Source: an uncultured Collinsella sp. (GTDB lineage Bacteria; Actinomycetota; Coriobacteriia; Coriobacteriales; Coriobacteriaceae). Taken from it: DNA of 64,000 nucleotides. The stretch spans positions 19,758 to 83,757 of the forward strand of contig CAUFWM010000002.1 of the NCBI GenBank assembly GCA_959596505.1, given 5' to 3'. The position numbers and the translations under genes were made by a program. This document shows, in pieces, positions 52,137-62,400 of this stretch. The notes beneath the pieces are model-generated. The model had not been told where the DNA came from. It searched no databases and worked only from the letters and a program-made list of their open reading frames with translations. The stretch's first letter is position 1. Each line of letters opens with the position of its first letter.

Positions 52137-52595
52137 ATGGCAGCAGAGACCAACACGGAGCCCACGGGCGGTACGGAGCCGACCGGGGGCGAGGAGCCCG
52201 ACTACAAGGCGCTCTACGAGGCCGAGAAGGCGCACTCCCGCAAGTGGGAGAAGCAGGCCAAGGCCAACAAGAGCGCGGCAAGCGCACTCGACGAGGCCAA
52301 CCAGGCGAAGAAGACCGCCGACGAGAAGGTCGCGGAGCTCGAGAAGCGACTCGACGCCAAGGAGAAGGCCGAGGCACGAGCCAAGACCGCCGCCAAGGTC
52401 GCGCAGGAGAAGGGAGTCCCCGCCGAGCTCATCGTCGGCGAGGACGAGGAGAGCATGGCCGCATGGTGCGACAAGATGCTCGCCGCATTCAAGACAAAGC
52501 CCGCGCCGCGAGTGGAGAAGCCCGGCAGCTTCGACAAGGGCGGCAAGGGCGGGGACGAGGCGCTGCGAGACTTCGCCAAGCGCCTCCTGAAGTAA
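52137..52595 (+). CDS. Capsid scaffolding protein
   Basis: This 152-residue, highly charged protein is mostly coiled coil (YEAEKAHSRKWEKQAKANKS, EANQAKKTADEKVAELEKRL), with a helical C-terminal end (DEALRDFAKRLLK). Its position directly before the major capsid gene and its composition fit phage scaffolds (DUF4355 type). Confidence 0.85.
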   Translation: MAAETNTEPTGGTEPTGGEEPDYKALYEAEKAHSRKWEKQAKANKSAASALDEANQAKKTADEKVAELEKRLDAKEKAEARAKTAAKVAQEKGVPAELIVGEDEESMAAWCDKMLAAFKTKPAPRVEKPGSFDKGGKGGDEALRDFAKRLLK

Positions 52596-52620
52596 GCCAA
52601 ACCCGAAGAAAGGCACAGAA

Positions 52621-53508
52621 ATGGCTGCAAACGACACCCAGAAAATCAAGCTGCCGTCCAGCGTGGTATCCACCATCATCGGCAAGGTGAAGGACACCTC
52701 CACCATCGCCACGCTGAGCCCCAGCACCCCGCAGAAGTTCGCGGACACGACCTACCTCGTGTTCAACCCGACCGCAGAGGCCGAGGTCGTCGCCGAGGGC
52801 GGCAAGAAGTCCGGCTCCGAGATCTCCACCGACCCCGTGGTCGCAAAGCGCGCCAAGATCGTCACGACCACGCGCGTCTCCGACGAGCTGAAGTGGGCCG
52901 ACGAGGACAACCAGCTGGAGATCATCTCCAACATCATCGCCGACCAGACCGCCGCCGCGGGCCGCGCGCTCGACTACATCGTCTACCACGCCATCAACCC
53001 CAAGACCGGCCTCGGCCTCACGGGCTACACCGCCCTGACCGCTGACAAGGACGTCCACAGCGTCGCCAAGACCGACTCCCCGGTCGACGACATCGACTCC
53101 CTCTCCGACGCCCTGCTCGACTACGGCATCAACGGCATCGCCATGAGCCGCCAGTTCGCCTCCGAGCTGCGCAAGCTGCGCGTGCCCGCCACCGGGCAGC
53201 GCCTGTACCCCGAGGTGCCGCTTTCCCTCAACGTGGGCAACCTCGACGGCATCCCCGCCTCCGTGTCCGGCACCGTGAACGGCCGTCTCGCCAAGACCCC
53301 GACCAAGGTCTCCGCGATCATGGGCGACTTCTCCGCAATCAAGTGGGGCATGGTCCGCGACATCACCGCCGAGGTCATCGAGTACGGCGACCCCGACAAC
53401 ACCGGTCAGGACCTGAAGGGCTACAACCAGATCGCCTACCGCACCGAGGCCGTCCTGGCATACGCGGTACTCGACCCGAAGGCCTTCGCCGTCCTCAAGA
53501 GCGCCTAG
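52621..53508 (+). CDS. Major capsid protein (HK97 fold)
   Basis: The 295-residue protein builds the head shell. The sequence has the HK97-like spine and A-domain pattern: STPQKFADTTYLVFNPTAEA, VVAEGGKKSGSE, RVSDELKWADEDNQ, and the end FSAIKWGMVRDITAEVIEYG and YNQIAYRTEAVLAYAVLDPK. AAAGG lies before the ATG. It follows the scaffold by 25 bases. Confidence 0.93.
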   Translation: MAANDTQKIKLPSSVVSTIIGKVKDTSTIATLSPSTPQKFADTTYLVFNPTAEAEVVAEGGKKSGSEISTDPVVAKRAKIVTTTRVSDELKWADEDNQLEIISNIIADQTAAAGRALDYIVYHAINPKTGLGLTGYTALTADKDVHSVAKTDSPVDDIDSLSDALLDYGINGIAMSRQFASELRKLRVPATGQRLYPEVPLSLNVGNLDGIPASVSGTVNGRLAKTPTKVSAIMGDFSAIKWGMVRDITAEVIEYGDPDNTGQDLKGYNQIAYRTEAVLAYAVLDPKAFAVLKSA

Positions 53509-53519
53509 GGGGTACCGAG

Positions 53520-53717
53520 ATGGCTCAGCTAGTCCAGAAATTCATCGTGGAGGACGTGGGCAAGGCGTCCAGCATCCTCCCGCAGCACGTGGCGCTCGTC
53601 TCGCCCGACGGCAAGCCGCTCGTCGTGCCAAAGAAGGTCGCCAACCCCGGCGCCAGCCCGACCGTCGCGAAGGTCGTGCAGGCCCTCGTCGACGCCGGGA
53701 TCATGGAGGCCGAGTAG
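53520..53717 (+). CDS. Small head-associated protein (65 residues)
   Basis: A short protein (MAQLVQKFIVEDVGKASSIL, AKVVQALVDAGIMEAE) directly after the capsid gene. The place and size suggest a head fibre or decoration protein, but I cannot name the family with certainty. Confidence 0.7.
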   Translation: MAQLVQKFIVEDVGKASSILPQHVALVSPDGKPLVVPKKVANPGASPTVAKVVQALVDAGIMEAE

Positions 53718-53719
53718 CG

Positions 53720-54115
53720 ATGGCCGCGCTCGCCAGCGTCGACGACTACAAGGCCCGCTACGGCGAGCCCGCGGACTCGGCGCGCACCGAGGTGCTGCTG
53801 CAGGACGCATCAGACCTGATGCTCGCGGCATTCGAGGACCGAATCGGCGAGTACACCGAGGGGGCGTGCCCGGCATTCGACCGAGCGGCCCCCGCCGTGT
53901 GCTGCCTGCTCGTCAACCGCGTGCTCTCGGCACCGTCCGCGATGGCCGGCGCCACGCAGTACAGCCAGGGGGCGGGCATCTATACGGCATCGGTGACCTA
54001 CGGCTCGGCGCTCGGCGATATGTACCTAGGTAAGAGCGACCTCAGGCGCCTCGGCCTCACCGGTCAGGCGCTCGGGTCGCTCACGCCGCTGGAGAGGGGA
54101 GGGGTGACCGAATGA
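53720..54115 (+). CDS. Head-tail connector protein (gp6/gp15-like)
   Basis: This 131-residue, helical protein (SVDDYKARYGEPADSARTEV, AAPAVCCLLVNRVLSAPSAM) resembles connector adaptors that sit below the portal ring. It starts two bases after the previous gene and overlaps the next. Confidence 0.82.
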   Translation: MAALASVDDYKARYGEPADSARTEVLLQDASDLMLAAFEDRIGEYTEGACPAFDRAAPAVCCLLVNRVLSAPSAMAGATQYSQGAGIYTASVTYGSALGDMYLGKSDLRRLGLTGQALGSLTPLERGGVTE

Positions 54116-54453
54116 TGTGCCTCATCTCCGGCGAGACCGTGACCGTGCGCAATGCGGCCCAGTCATACGACGAGCTTGGCGAGCCTGCCGGCGAGACGGT
54201 GTCCGAGGAGGCGGTCGACAACGTCGTCGTGTGCCCCGGCGCGACCGCCGACCTCGACTCGACGCGCCCGAACGGCGTGACGGTCGCCTATACGCTCTGC
54301 TTCCCGAAGGGCGCAGACGTTGACCTCAAGGACGCGACGGTCACGGTGCGCGGCACCGACTACAAGGTGGTCGGCGACCCCAAGCGATACACCGCGGCCA
54401 ATACGCCCGGCCCCTGGGACCTCACCTGCGAGGTGACCCGAACCGATGGCTAA
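54112..54453 (+). CDS. Head closure / stopper protein
   Basis: A beta-rich 113-residue protein (SGETVTVRNAAQSYDELGEP, ATVTVRGTDYKVVGDPKRYT). Order and fold suggest the head completion (stopper) protein that seals DNA in the head. Confidence 0.75.
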   Translation: MMCLISGETVTVRNAAQSYDELGEPAGETVSEEAVDNVVVCPGATADLDSTRPNGVTVAYTLCFPKGADVDLKDATVTVRGTDYKVVGDPKRYTAANTPGPWDLTCEVTRTDG

Positions 54454-54736
54454 GGCGAAGTGCGAGGTCAAGATCAAGTGGAAGGGCTGGAACCGCGGCG
54501 GATACGCCGAGGTCATGAACGGCTGGGGCGTGCAGGCCATGCTCGACCAGAAGGCAAACGCCGCCGCTGCCGCATGCAACTCCACGTTCACGCCGAAGTA
54601 CGGCGAGAGCGGTTACAGCACCGCGACCATAGGCGGCTCGCTTGCGAGGGGCCGCGTCGTCTACACGGACAGCAAGCATGCCAACGTGAGCGAGCGCAGG
54701 CATAACCGGCTGCAATCGGCATTCGGAGGTGACTGA
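54446..54736 (+). CDS. HK97 gp10-like tail-head joining protein
   Basis: This 96-residue protein (GYAEVMNGWGVQAMLDQKAN, RGRVVYTDSKHANVSERRHN) fits HK97 gp10-type proteins of the neck. It overlaps the genes on both sides by eight and one bases. Confidence 0.75.
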   Translation: MAKAKCEVKIKWKGWNRGGYAEVMNGWGVQAMLDQKANAAAAACNSTFTPKYGESGYSTATIGGSLARGRVVYTDSKHANVSERRHNRLQSAFGGD

Positions 54737-55077
54737 TGGACATCGAGAGGGTGGTCGCCAAGCGGCTCATGGACGCGACCGGCATCAAGTGCGTGCCGGA
54801 CGTGCCGCGCGAGAGACCCGATGAGTTCGTCCAGGTCACCCTTGCCGCCACGAGCGCGACACGGTTCATCCAGTCCCCGCGCGTGCTCGCCACGTCGTGG
54901 GCGAAGACCCGCAGGCGCGCACGCGAGATCGCCGAGGCCGTCGAGCGGGCGTGCGCCGCCATCGAGGACGAGCCGAACGTGTTCTCGGCCGTTCCCGACG
55001 GCACGTACCGATGGGACGACCCCGACACGGGGGCTCCCAGATACCAGACGAACATCAACCTGACCATCTGCGAATAA
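54736..55077 (+). CDS. Tail terminator protein
   Basis: A 113-residue protein (VVAKRLMDATGIKCVPDVPR, RFIQSPRVLATSWAKTRRRA, YRWDDPDTGAPRYQTNINL) resembling tail completion/terminator proteins that cap the tail tube. It lies right before the major tail protein gene, as usual. Confidence 0.78.
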   Translation: MDIERVVAKRLMDATGIKCVPDVPRERPDEFVQVTLAATSATRFIQSPRVLATSWAKTRRRAREIAEAVERACAAIEDEPNVFSAVPDGTYRWDDPDTGAPRYQTNINLTICE

Positions 55078-55086
55078 GGAGCAATC

Positions 55087-55689
55087 ATGGCAGAAAGCAA
55101 CAAAAACAACGTCGCCAACGTCTCCAGCGCCAAGGGAGTAAAGGGCGGCTACATCTTCACCGCGCCCGCCGGAACGGCGCTGCCGACCGACTACAAGACC
55201 GCGCTGCCCGCTGCGTGGAAATGCCTCGGCTACATCAGCGAGGACGGCTACGTCGAGACGCTCGACACCGACTCCGAGGACATCAAGGACATGAACGGCG
55301 ACCTCATGGCCTCGCCGCAGACCTCCCGTGTCGAGAGCGCACAGCTCACGCTCGCCGAGATCAAGGCCGCCACCCTCAAGGTCATGTACGGCTCCGACAA
55401 CGTCAAGGACGAGGAGGGCATGATCACGGTCAAGCACAACGGCAACTCCGACGAGACGTGGCCGGCCGTGCTCGAGCTCGTGCTCAAGGACGGACGACGC
55501 TGGCGCAAGGTCGTCCCCAACGCCCAGTCCTCCGAGCTGGACGACCTCACCCTCGCCGTCGGCGAGCTCGCCGCGCGCGCCCTCACGGTCAAGTACCTCA
55601 CGGACGATGCCGGCAACACCTGCTACGACTACATCCAGTCCACTGAGACCGCTGCCGCCAAGGCCGCCGAGACCGCGGAGGACAAGTAA
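55087..55689 (+). CDS. Major tail tube protein
   Basis: The 200-residue protein has the beta-sandwich features of tube proteins (GYIFTAPAGTALPTDYKTAL, VTVKHNGNSDETW-like segment, LTVKYLTDDAGNTCYDYIQS). It polymerises into the tail tube around the tape measure. AAGGAG precedes the ATG. Its stop overlaps the chaperone start. Confidence 0.87.
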   Translation: MAESNKNNVANVSSAKGVKGGYIFTAPAGTALPTDYKTALPAAWKCLGYISEDGYVETLDTDSEDIKDMNGDLMASPQTSRVESAQLTLAEIKAATLKVMYGSDNVKDEEGMITVKHNGNSDETWPAVLELVLKDGRRWRKVVPNAQSSELDDLTLAVGELAARALTVKYLTDDAGNTCYDYIQSTETAAAKAAETAEDK

Positions 55690-55982
55690 TGACCGAGCTC
55701 ACATTCACCATCCCGGGCATCGAGGGGGAGTTCACCGCTGACTACGACGAGCTCACCTCCTACAAGACCAACAAGCAGTTCGCCAAGAGCGAGACCGAGC
55801 CCGCCGGCATGTTCGATGCATTCGAGCGCGTGTTTGCCGGACATGACGAGGAGTACATGGAGCGCCTGGGCGGCTCCGTCGAGTTCATCGGCGTGCTCAT
55901 GCAGGCCGCATTCGAGGCGGCGAAGGCAAAAAACTCCCAGGATTCGTCCTCGAGCTCGAAGGGCACCGCGCAGAAGTCGTAG
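55689..55982 (+). CDS. Tail assembly chaperone, short form (G)
   Basis: The 97-residue zero-frame product (LTFTIPGIEGEFTADYDELT, YKTNKQFAKSETEPAGMFDA) binds the tape measure before tail assembly, by analogy with lambda G. Near the end it carries the slippery sequence A AAA AAC, after which the frame ends in a Ser-rich tail at 55982. Confidence 0.85.
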   Translation: MTELTFTIPGIEGEFTADYDELTSYKTNKQFAKSETEPAGMFDAFERVFAGHDEEYMERLGGSVEFIGVLMQAAFEAAKAKNSQDSSSSSKGTAQKS

Positions 55983-56332
55983 CGGACTTCCGCCAGTACT
56001 ACGGCATCGACCTCCCGCTCGAGGGCGGACCGGACGACCTCCGGCGCGCCGCCCTCCTGTGGGAGCAGCTGCCGAAGGAGTCGAGGTGCGCGCGCCGCAT
56101 GTACCCGGAGCTCAAATGGAGCGAGGAGACGTACATGCTCTGGCGCATCGAGCACCAGCTCAGGAGCCTCGCTTGGGGACTGAGCGACAAGAAGCACCGG
56201 CCGCCGCAGGAGCCGCAGCCGCTCAAGACGCCCGGGCAGCTCGCGGAGCTCAAGAGGCACCAGCGCAACGCCCTCGCGAACAGGGCGGAAATCGACGAGA
56301 TTCTAGGATTAGGAGGACGGGATGGCGACTAG
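55689..56332 (+). CDS. Tail assembly chaperone, long form (GT) by -1 frameshift
   Basis: A -1 slip at 55928-55934 would join the first 82 codons to a second frame read from 55934 to 56332. This gives a 214-residue protein continuing LPGFVLELEGHRAEVVADFR, QYYGIDLPLEGGPDDL, YPELKWSEETYMLWRIEHQL. The second frame has no good start of its own until an internal ATG at 56099, well inside the conserved region, which supports the fusion. Its end overlaps the tape measure gene by 11 bases. Confidence 0.85.
55928..55934 (+). promoter_or_regulatory. Programmed -1 frameshift slippery heptamer A AAA AAC
   Basis: In the chaperone frame the codons read GCA AAA AAC, so A AAA AAC has the correct X XXY YYZ phase. 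GC-rich sequence that can pair lies just downstream. Confidence 0.88.
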
Positions 56333-58793
56333 CGTAGGCTCGGCATGCATCACGCTCATGCCGTCCATGAAGGGCTTCGCCGGCAGCATCTGCTCGGAGT
56401 TCGGCGACACGGGCTCCAAGGCCGGAAAGTCATTCGGCGACTCGATGACCTCCGGCGTGGACGGCGGGGTCAAGCGCTCGGGCGGGCTGCTGAACGGGCT
56501 CGGCACCGTCGCAAGGGGCGTGGGCACCGTCGCCGCGGCTGGCATGGGCGCGCTCACCACGGCGGTGACCGCAATCGGCGGCGCTGCGGTATCCGCATAC
56601 GCCGACTACGAGCAGCTGGTCGGCGGCGTCGATACGCTCTTCGGCTCCGCGTCCGGCAAACTGCAGGGATACGCCGCGGATGCGTACAAGACGTGCGGCA
56701 TGAGCGCAAACCAATACATGACCCAGGCGACCAGCTTCGCCGCATCGCTCGTGAGCTCGTGCGGCGGCGACGTGGCGAAGGCCGCCGAGTCCGCCAACAC
56801 AGCGATGGGCGACATGGCGGACAACGTCAACAAGATGGGCTCGGACATGGCCGACGTCCAGAACGCCTACCAAGGTTTTGCCAAGCAAAACTACACGATG
56901 CTGGACAACCTGAAGCTGGGCTACGGCGGCACGAAGTCCGAGATGGAGCGACTCATCGCGGACGCCAACAAGCTGCGCGCGGCGCAGGGCAAGACCGCCG
57001 ACCTCACCATCGACAGCTACGCCGACGTGGTCGAGGCCATCCACACCGTGCAGTCCGAGATGGGCATCACCGGCACGACCTCCAAGGAGGCCGCGACGAC
57101 CATCTCCGGCTCCATCGGCATGGCCAAGGCATCATGGGAGAACTTCCTCACCGGCCTTGGCCGAGACGACGTGGACTTCTCGCAGCTCACCGAGCAGCTG
57201 CTCACGTCCGTCGGCGCGGTCGCCAAGAACATCGCGCCGCGCGTCGCCCAGATCGGGCAGGGCATCATCAATGCGCTCCCCGCGGCGCTCTCCGGCATCG
57301 CGTCGGTGCTCACACCCATCGTGTCCGAGGCGCTCGCCACGGCGTGGAACATCGCCGTCGGGGCGCTCGCCGGCATCGGGATCAAGCTGCCGAAGGTGGA
57401 CTCCTCGCAGATCTGCTCGGCGCTTCAGGCCATCCTTGGCGTGGCCACGTCCGTCGGTAACGGCATCAAGGCGGCAATCGGGTTCATCGCGCCGCTCATC
57501 GCGCCAATCGGCACGGCGCTGCTCAACATCGCGCAGGCCGTGCTGCCGGTGCTCTCAACCGGCATACAGGTGGTGCTCGGCATCGTGCAGGCGCTGTCGC
57601 CGGTCATCGGCTTCCTGGTCACCGTCATCGCTGACGTGATGACGACCGTCTCGCAGCTCGTCGCCATCGCCATGCCCGCCGTGCAGTCCGTGCTGTCGGC
57701 GGTGCTGGCTGCGATGCCGCTCATCCAGGGCGCGATTCAGGTGGCGATGGGCATCATCTCCGCCGTCTGGAACGCAGTCTGGCCGGTGATCTCCGCTGTC
57801 CTGACCGGCGTGATGGATGCAATCTCCACTGCCGTCCAGGTCGCGATGGCCGTGGTGCAGACAGTCATCTCCACGGTCACCGCCGCGATAAGCGGAGACT
57901 GGGATACGGTCTGGAACACCATCAAGTCGGTAGCCGAGCTCGTCTGGTCTCAGATAGAGTTCGCCGTGCGAGCGGCCATCGGGGTCGTCGAGTCCGTGAT
58001 AACGTCCACGCTCGATGGAATCAGCTCGATTTGGTCAAGCGTGTGGGACACCGTCCGCGACTTCGCCGAGGTGGTCTGGGGACGCATCAAGTTTGCCGTC
58101 AACTCGGCGATAAATCAGGTCAGCGGCGTGATCAGCTCCGTGCTCAACAGCATCAGCTCCACGTGGTCGAGCATGTGGGGGAGCATCAAGAGCGCCTGCT
58201 CGTCCATCTGGGAGGGCATCAAGAGCGCGGCGTCCAACGGAATCAACTCCGTCTACAGGACCGTCACGAGCATCAAGGGCAAGATCACCGGGTTCTTCTC
58301 GGGTGCGCGCAACTGGCTCTTCAACTCCGGCAAGTCGATACTCAACGGCCTGAAGGACGGCATCATGTCCGCTATCGGCTCGGTGACCTCGGCGGTCTCC
58401 GGCGCAGTATCCAGAATCCGCTCCTTCTTCCCGTTCTCGCCGGCAAAGGTCGGCCCCTTCTCCGGGCACGGCTACACGACCTTCTCGGGCAAGGCCCTCA
58501 TGCAGGGCTGGGCGCAGGGCATCGGCTCCGGCACCGGCACCGTGGTCTCCGCCATCAGCGGCGCCATGGACACCGCGCAGGGGATGCTCTCGACGGGCCT
58601 GACCGTCGCTCCGTCCGCGGTCTACACTCCGGCGCGTCCCGAGGAGGATTCCGACGACGCCCTCGCCGGCATCCTGTCCGTCCTCGAGCAGATCCGGGAC
58701 AAGGACGGAAACCTGTACATCGACTCGGAGCGCGTCTCCTCCGCCATCGCGATGCGCGGCAGGCACACGCTCGCCGCAAGGGGGTTCGCATGA
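56322..58793 (+). CDS. Tape measure protein
   Basis: This 823-residue protein sets tail length. It has a Gly/Ala-rich start, a conserved region with YADYEQLVGGVDTLFGSASG and VDFSQLTEQLLTSVGAVAKN, a long hydrophobic helical middle (residues about 330-540) suited to membrane entry, then Ile/Trp/Ser-rich repeats (WSSVWDTVRDFAEVVWGRIK, ISSTWSSMWGSIKSACSSIW) and a C-terminal FPFSPAKVGPFSGHGYT motif. It overlaps the GT reading and the Dit gene. Confidence 0.95.
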   Translation: MATSVGSACITLMPSMKGFAGSICSEFGDTGSKAGKSFGDSMTSGVDGGVKRSGGLLNGLGTVARGVGTVAAAGMGALTTAVTAIGGAAVSAYADYEQLVGGVDTLFGSASGKLQGYAADAYKTCGMSANQYMTQATSFAASLVSSCGGDVAKAAESANTAMGDMADNVNKMGSDMADVQNAYQGFAKQNYTMLDNLKLGYGGTKSEMERLIADANKLRAAQGKTADLTIDSYADVVEAIHTVQSEMGITGTTSKEAATTISGSIGMAKASWENFLTGLGRDDVDFSQLTEQLLTSVGAVAKNIAPRVAQIGQGIINALPAALSGIASVLTPIVSEALATAWNIAVGALAGIGIKLPKVDSSQICSALQAILGVATSVGNGIKAAIGFIAPLIAPIGTALLNIAQAVLPVLSTGIQVVLGIVQALSPVIGFLVTVIADVMTTVSQLVAIAMPAVQSVLSAVLAAMPLIQGAIQVAMGIISAVWNAVWPVISAVLTGVMDAISTAVQVAMAVVQTVISTVTAAISGDWDTVWNTIKSVAELVWSQIEFAVRAAIGVVESVITSTLDGISSIWSSVWDTVRDFAEVVWGRIKFAVNSAINQVSGVISSVLNSISSTWSSMWGSIKSACSSIWEGIKSAASNGINSVYRTVTSIKGKITGFFSGARNWLFNSGKSILNGLKDGIMSAIGSVTSAVSGAVSRIRSFFPFSPAKVGPFSGHGYTTFSGKALMQGWAQGIGSGTGTVVSAISGAMDTAQGMLSTGLTVAPSAVYTPARPEEDSDDALAGILSVLEQIRDKDGNLYIDSERVSSAIAMRGRHTLAARGFA

Positions 58794-59488
58794 TATTCGG
58801 CGGAATCGACCTCACGCCGTACCTGCTGGTGACCAAGGTCACGAGACCGATTGTCCCCAAGGTGCGGCTCGATGAGACCGAGGTCCCGGGCATGGACGGC
58901 TCGCATATCCGCGCCACGGGCCTCGAGCCCGTCGAGATAGCGGTCGACTGCAACATCGTCGGCGGCTCCCTCGACGAGGTCGCCGAGGCAAGGGCCGTGC
59001 TCGCCTCGGCGCTGTCCGGCGGCGAGAAGGCCCTCGTGCTCGACGACGCTCCCGAGCGCTACATGCTTGCGCGCTACAGGGGAGGGGCGGAGCAGGGGCG
59101 CAACGCACACATGCCGAATCTCACGCTCGCGTTCTACTGTGCAGACCCCGCCGCCTACGGGCAGCGGCGCTCCGAGCAGGTGACGGCATCCCAGCGCGCC
59201 GTCGCCGCCGGGGGCAACTACAGGGCCTACCCTACGGTCACGTGTAAGCCCCCGGCAGGCTCGAGCTGGACAATCACCAACGTCTCGACCGGGCGGTTCG
59301 TCCGCGTCGAGGCGTCGTTCACGGGCGCACAGACCGTCGTGCTGGACATGCGTGCGGAGCGCTGCACGGTCAACGGCGCGGACTGGCCCGTGACCGTCGC
59401 GAGTGACTTCTTCTCGCTCGACGGCGTGCAGCAGATCAAGACGAGCGGCGGCACCGCGACGCTCGAATGGGAGGAGAGGTGGCTCTAG
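58790..59488 (+). CDS. Distal tail protein (Dit)
   Basis: The 232-residue protein has the Dit/sipho-tail pattern: LTPYLLVTKVTRPIVPKVRL, VPGMDGSHIRATGLEPVEIA, ALVLDDAPERYMLARYRGGA, NLTLAFYCADPAAYG, and a beta-sandwich C-terminal half. It forms the hub ring at the tail tip. The ATG overlaps the tape measure stop (ATGA). Confidence 0.88.
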   Translation: MIFGGIDLTPYLLVTKVTRPIVPKVRLDETEVPGMDGSHIRATGLEPVEIAVDCNIVGGSLDEVAEARAVLASALSGGEKALVLDDAPERYMLARYRGGAEQGRNAHMPNLTLAFYCADPAAYGQRRSEQVTASQRAVAAGGNYRAYPTVTCKPPAGSSWTITNVSTGRFVRVEASFTGAQTVVLDMRAERCTVNGADWPVTVASDFFSLDGVQQIKTSGGTATLEWEERWL

Positions 59489-62400
59489 GTGCGAATTGAC
59501 GTATACACGTGGCAGGACGCCTACGTATCGACAATCGGCCCCGAGGAGCTGCTCTCCCTCACCCATACCGACGAGCTCAACGGCGAGGACAGCGTGGACA
59601 TCGTCACGACCTTCGCGCTCAAGCAGGGCTACCGCCTCGTGTGGGTCGACCGCCTCGGCAAGGTCCACGAGCACGTCTGCCAAGACCCCAAGGGCCTCCA
59701 CGCCGGAGGCGATACGGTCTACACGGACACGGCGATCAACTCAATCTGCGAGACGTACGGCGACTATATCGAGGACAAGCGCCCCTACGGCTACGGCTTC
59801 TTGCAGGCGCTGAATGTCTGCCTTGGGCCGACCCGCTGGACCGCCGGAACGGTCGACCAGACCGGCACCGTCGACAAGGGCCTGACCTTCTACCACACCT
59901 CGGCGCGCGAGGCGCTCCAGTCAATCTTGAAATGCGGCGGTGAGCTTGAGACTGAAATCACCGTATCCGGCGGCAGGGTGACATCTCGCAGGGTGGGCAT
60001 CCGCTCGCACCGAGGCGCGAAGGGCGGCCACCGCCGGTTCACCTACACCAAGGACCTGACATCGGTATCACGCACCGAGCACTACGGGGCGATCACTGCC
60101 TGCTACGGCTACGGCAAGGGTATCGAGACCGACACGGGCGGCTACGGCCGCAAGCTGACCTTCGGTGACATCAACAACGGCAGGAACTACGTGGAGGACG
60201 CGACCGCGCTCAGGCTGTACGGGCGACCCGACGGCAGGGGCGGGCGCGCGCACGTGTTCGGACAATATGAAAATTCAAATTGCGAGGACGCGGCAACCCT
60301 GCTCGCCGAGACCCGCGCGTACCTCGACTCCCGCAAGGAGCCGGGAATGACCTACGAGGCCGACGTCGTCGACCTCGTGCAGTTCGGGCGCGAGTGGGAG
60401 GGCGTCGCCGTGGGCGACGACGTCCAGATCGTCGACACGTGCTTCTCCCCGGCGCTGCGCTGCGAGGGCCGCGTGACCAAGCTCGTGACCGACGAGCTTG
60501 GCGGCTCCATGCGCGTGACGCTCGGGAACGTGACCGAGACAATCACGGACATGTTGCTGGCTCAGCAGCAGAAAGTGTCCAGCCTGTCGAAGCGCTCGTC
60601 CAACTGGGACGTGGCGGCATCCACGCCGCCCGCATACCTCCAGCAGGTCATGGACAGCATGAATACGCAGTTCAACCTCGCGGGCAACAGCTACGTCCAT
60701 ACGAGCTTCGAGCGCGGTCTGATCTTCGGCTCCGTGCCCCTCGACGCGGACGGCCGCTCGACGACCGGCGACGGCATGGCCATGCAGCTGTGCTCCCAGG
60801 GATTCCGCATCGCCTCCGGCTGCAAAGCCGACGGCTCGTGGGACTGGCGCACCTTCGGCACCGGCGCGGGCTTCACGGCCGACCTCATCACGGTCGGCAC
60901 GCTCATGGGCGACCTGATCAAGGCCGGAACCATCCAAGACAGGAGCGGCAAGAACTACTGGAACCTCGACGAGAGCGAGGTCAATCTAGGCCCCGGCGCC
61001 AAGCTCGACGGCAAGGACATCGCCGTCGCCGATGCCGTGATAGCGTCGGTGGACGTCGAGTACGCCCAGGGAACGTCGCGCGTCACCGAGCCGCAGGGCG
61101 GATGGCAGACCACGGCGCCGCAATGGGTGTCGGGCAAGTACATCTGGACGCGCACCAAGACCACCATGCAGTCCGGCGACATCGAGTACAGCGAGCCCGT
61201 GTGCATCAGCGGCATCGATGGCGCCAAGGGCGACAAGGGCTCGACCGGTACCGGCGTGCGCGGCATCGTCGAGCAGTACTACCTCTCCACGAGCTCCACG
61301 GCGCAGTCCGGCGGCAGCTGGTCGGAGGCCCAGCCCGCGTGGGCGAAGGGCAAGTACATCTGGACGCGCAGCAAGATCGCGTGGACGGACGGCTCGGTCA
61401 CCTACACCGCGCCGTGCCTCGCCAAGGCCATCAACGGCTCCAACCAGATGGCCGGCAGCGCCATCGCGGCGCGCGTAAAGCTCTACGCGAGGAACCAGTC
61501 GGACAGCGTGCCGCCGATTAATGCGCAGAACCCAGAGCTGGGATGGTCCGAGGACCTCCCGCAATGGTCGAACGGATATTTCGTCTGGTCGATGGAACGC
61601 GTCACATACGGCGACGGCAGCGTCACCCACACGGCGCCGGTGCTGGAGGCCGCGTACAACAAGGCCTACCAGAGCGCGCACGACCTCACGGGTTCGCTCA
61701 ATGGCCTCGACACGACGGTGCAGGACCTCGCCAAAGACGGTGTGGTGACCGAAGCGGAGAAGGCGGCGGTCAAGAAGGCCAAGCAGGACGTCGAAAAGGA
61801 GCGCGAGGAGCTCACGAGCCAGTACAACGCGCTGAAGTCGAACAAGGACCTCAGTGCCAAGTTCCTCTCGACCGTCCTCGGCCCCCGCTACACCAAGGCC
61901 TTCGGCACGACCGACGAGGGCGGCACGTACGGCGCCTACGCCGACAAGGTCGACAAGGTGATCAAGTGCAAGACCGCCGAGGAGCTCAAGGTTGCAATGG
62001 ACGAGTACGACGCGGCCTACGGCGCATACTCGACCGCCGTGAGGGACTATGCCGAGGCCGCGACCGGGGCGCGACATGCCATCGAGCAGAAGAACGCATC
62101 GGACTACGCCGACGGCATCCTGAGCGCCTACGACGAGCAGATGGACCAGAAGGCCATCTTCGACCGCCTGACGAACGGCGGCGCAGACCAGGGGCTCTAC
62201 ATGAGCAACAACAGGGTCTACGTCAACGCGACATACATCGCAACCGGGACTCTCGCGGACGCAAAGGGGCGCAACTCGTGGAACCTCAAGGAAGGCGTGC
62301 TGACGACCAACTACATGACGGCGAAGAACATCACGGCGACCGGAAGCTTCACCGGTGGAAACCGCAGCAGCGGGTACGCCATGGAGCTCGACTCGAGCGG

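Noticed and set aside
51968..52690. Possible immunity gene after the MuF toxin, in the frame starting at 51968
   Set aside because: The frame begins inside a terminator stem, lacks a ribosome site and mostly overlaps the scaffold gene out of frame.
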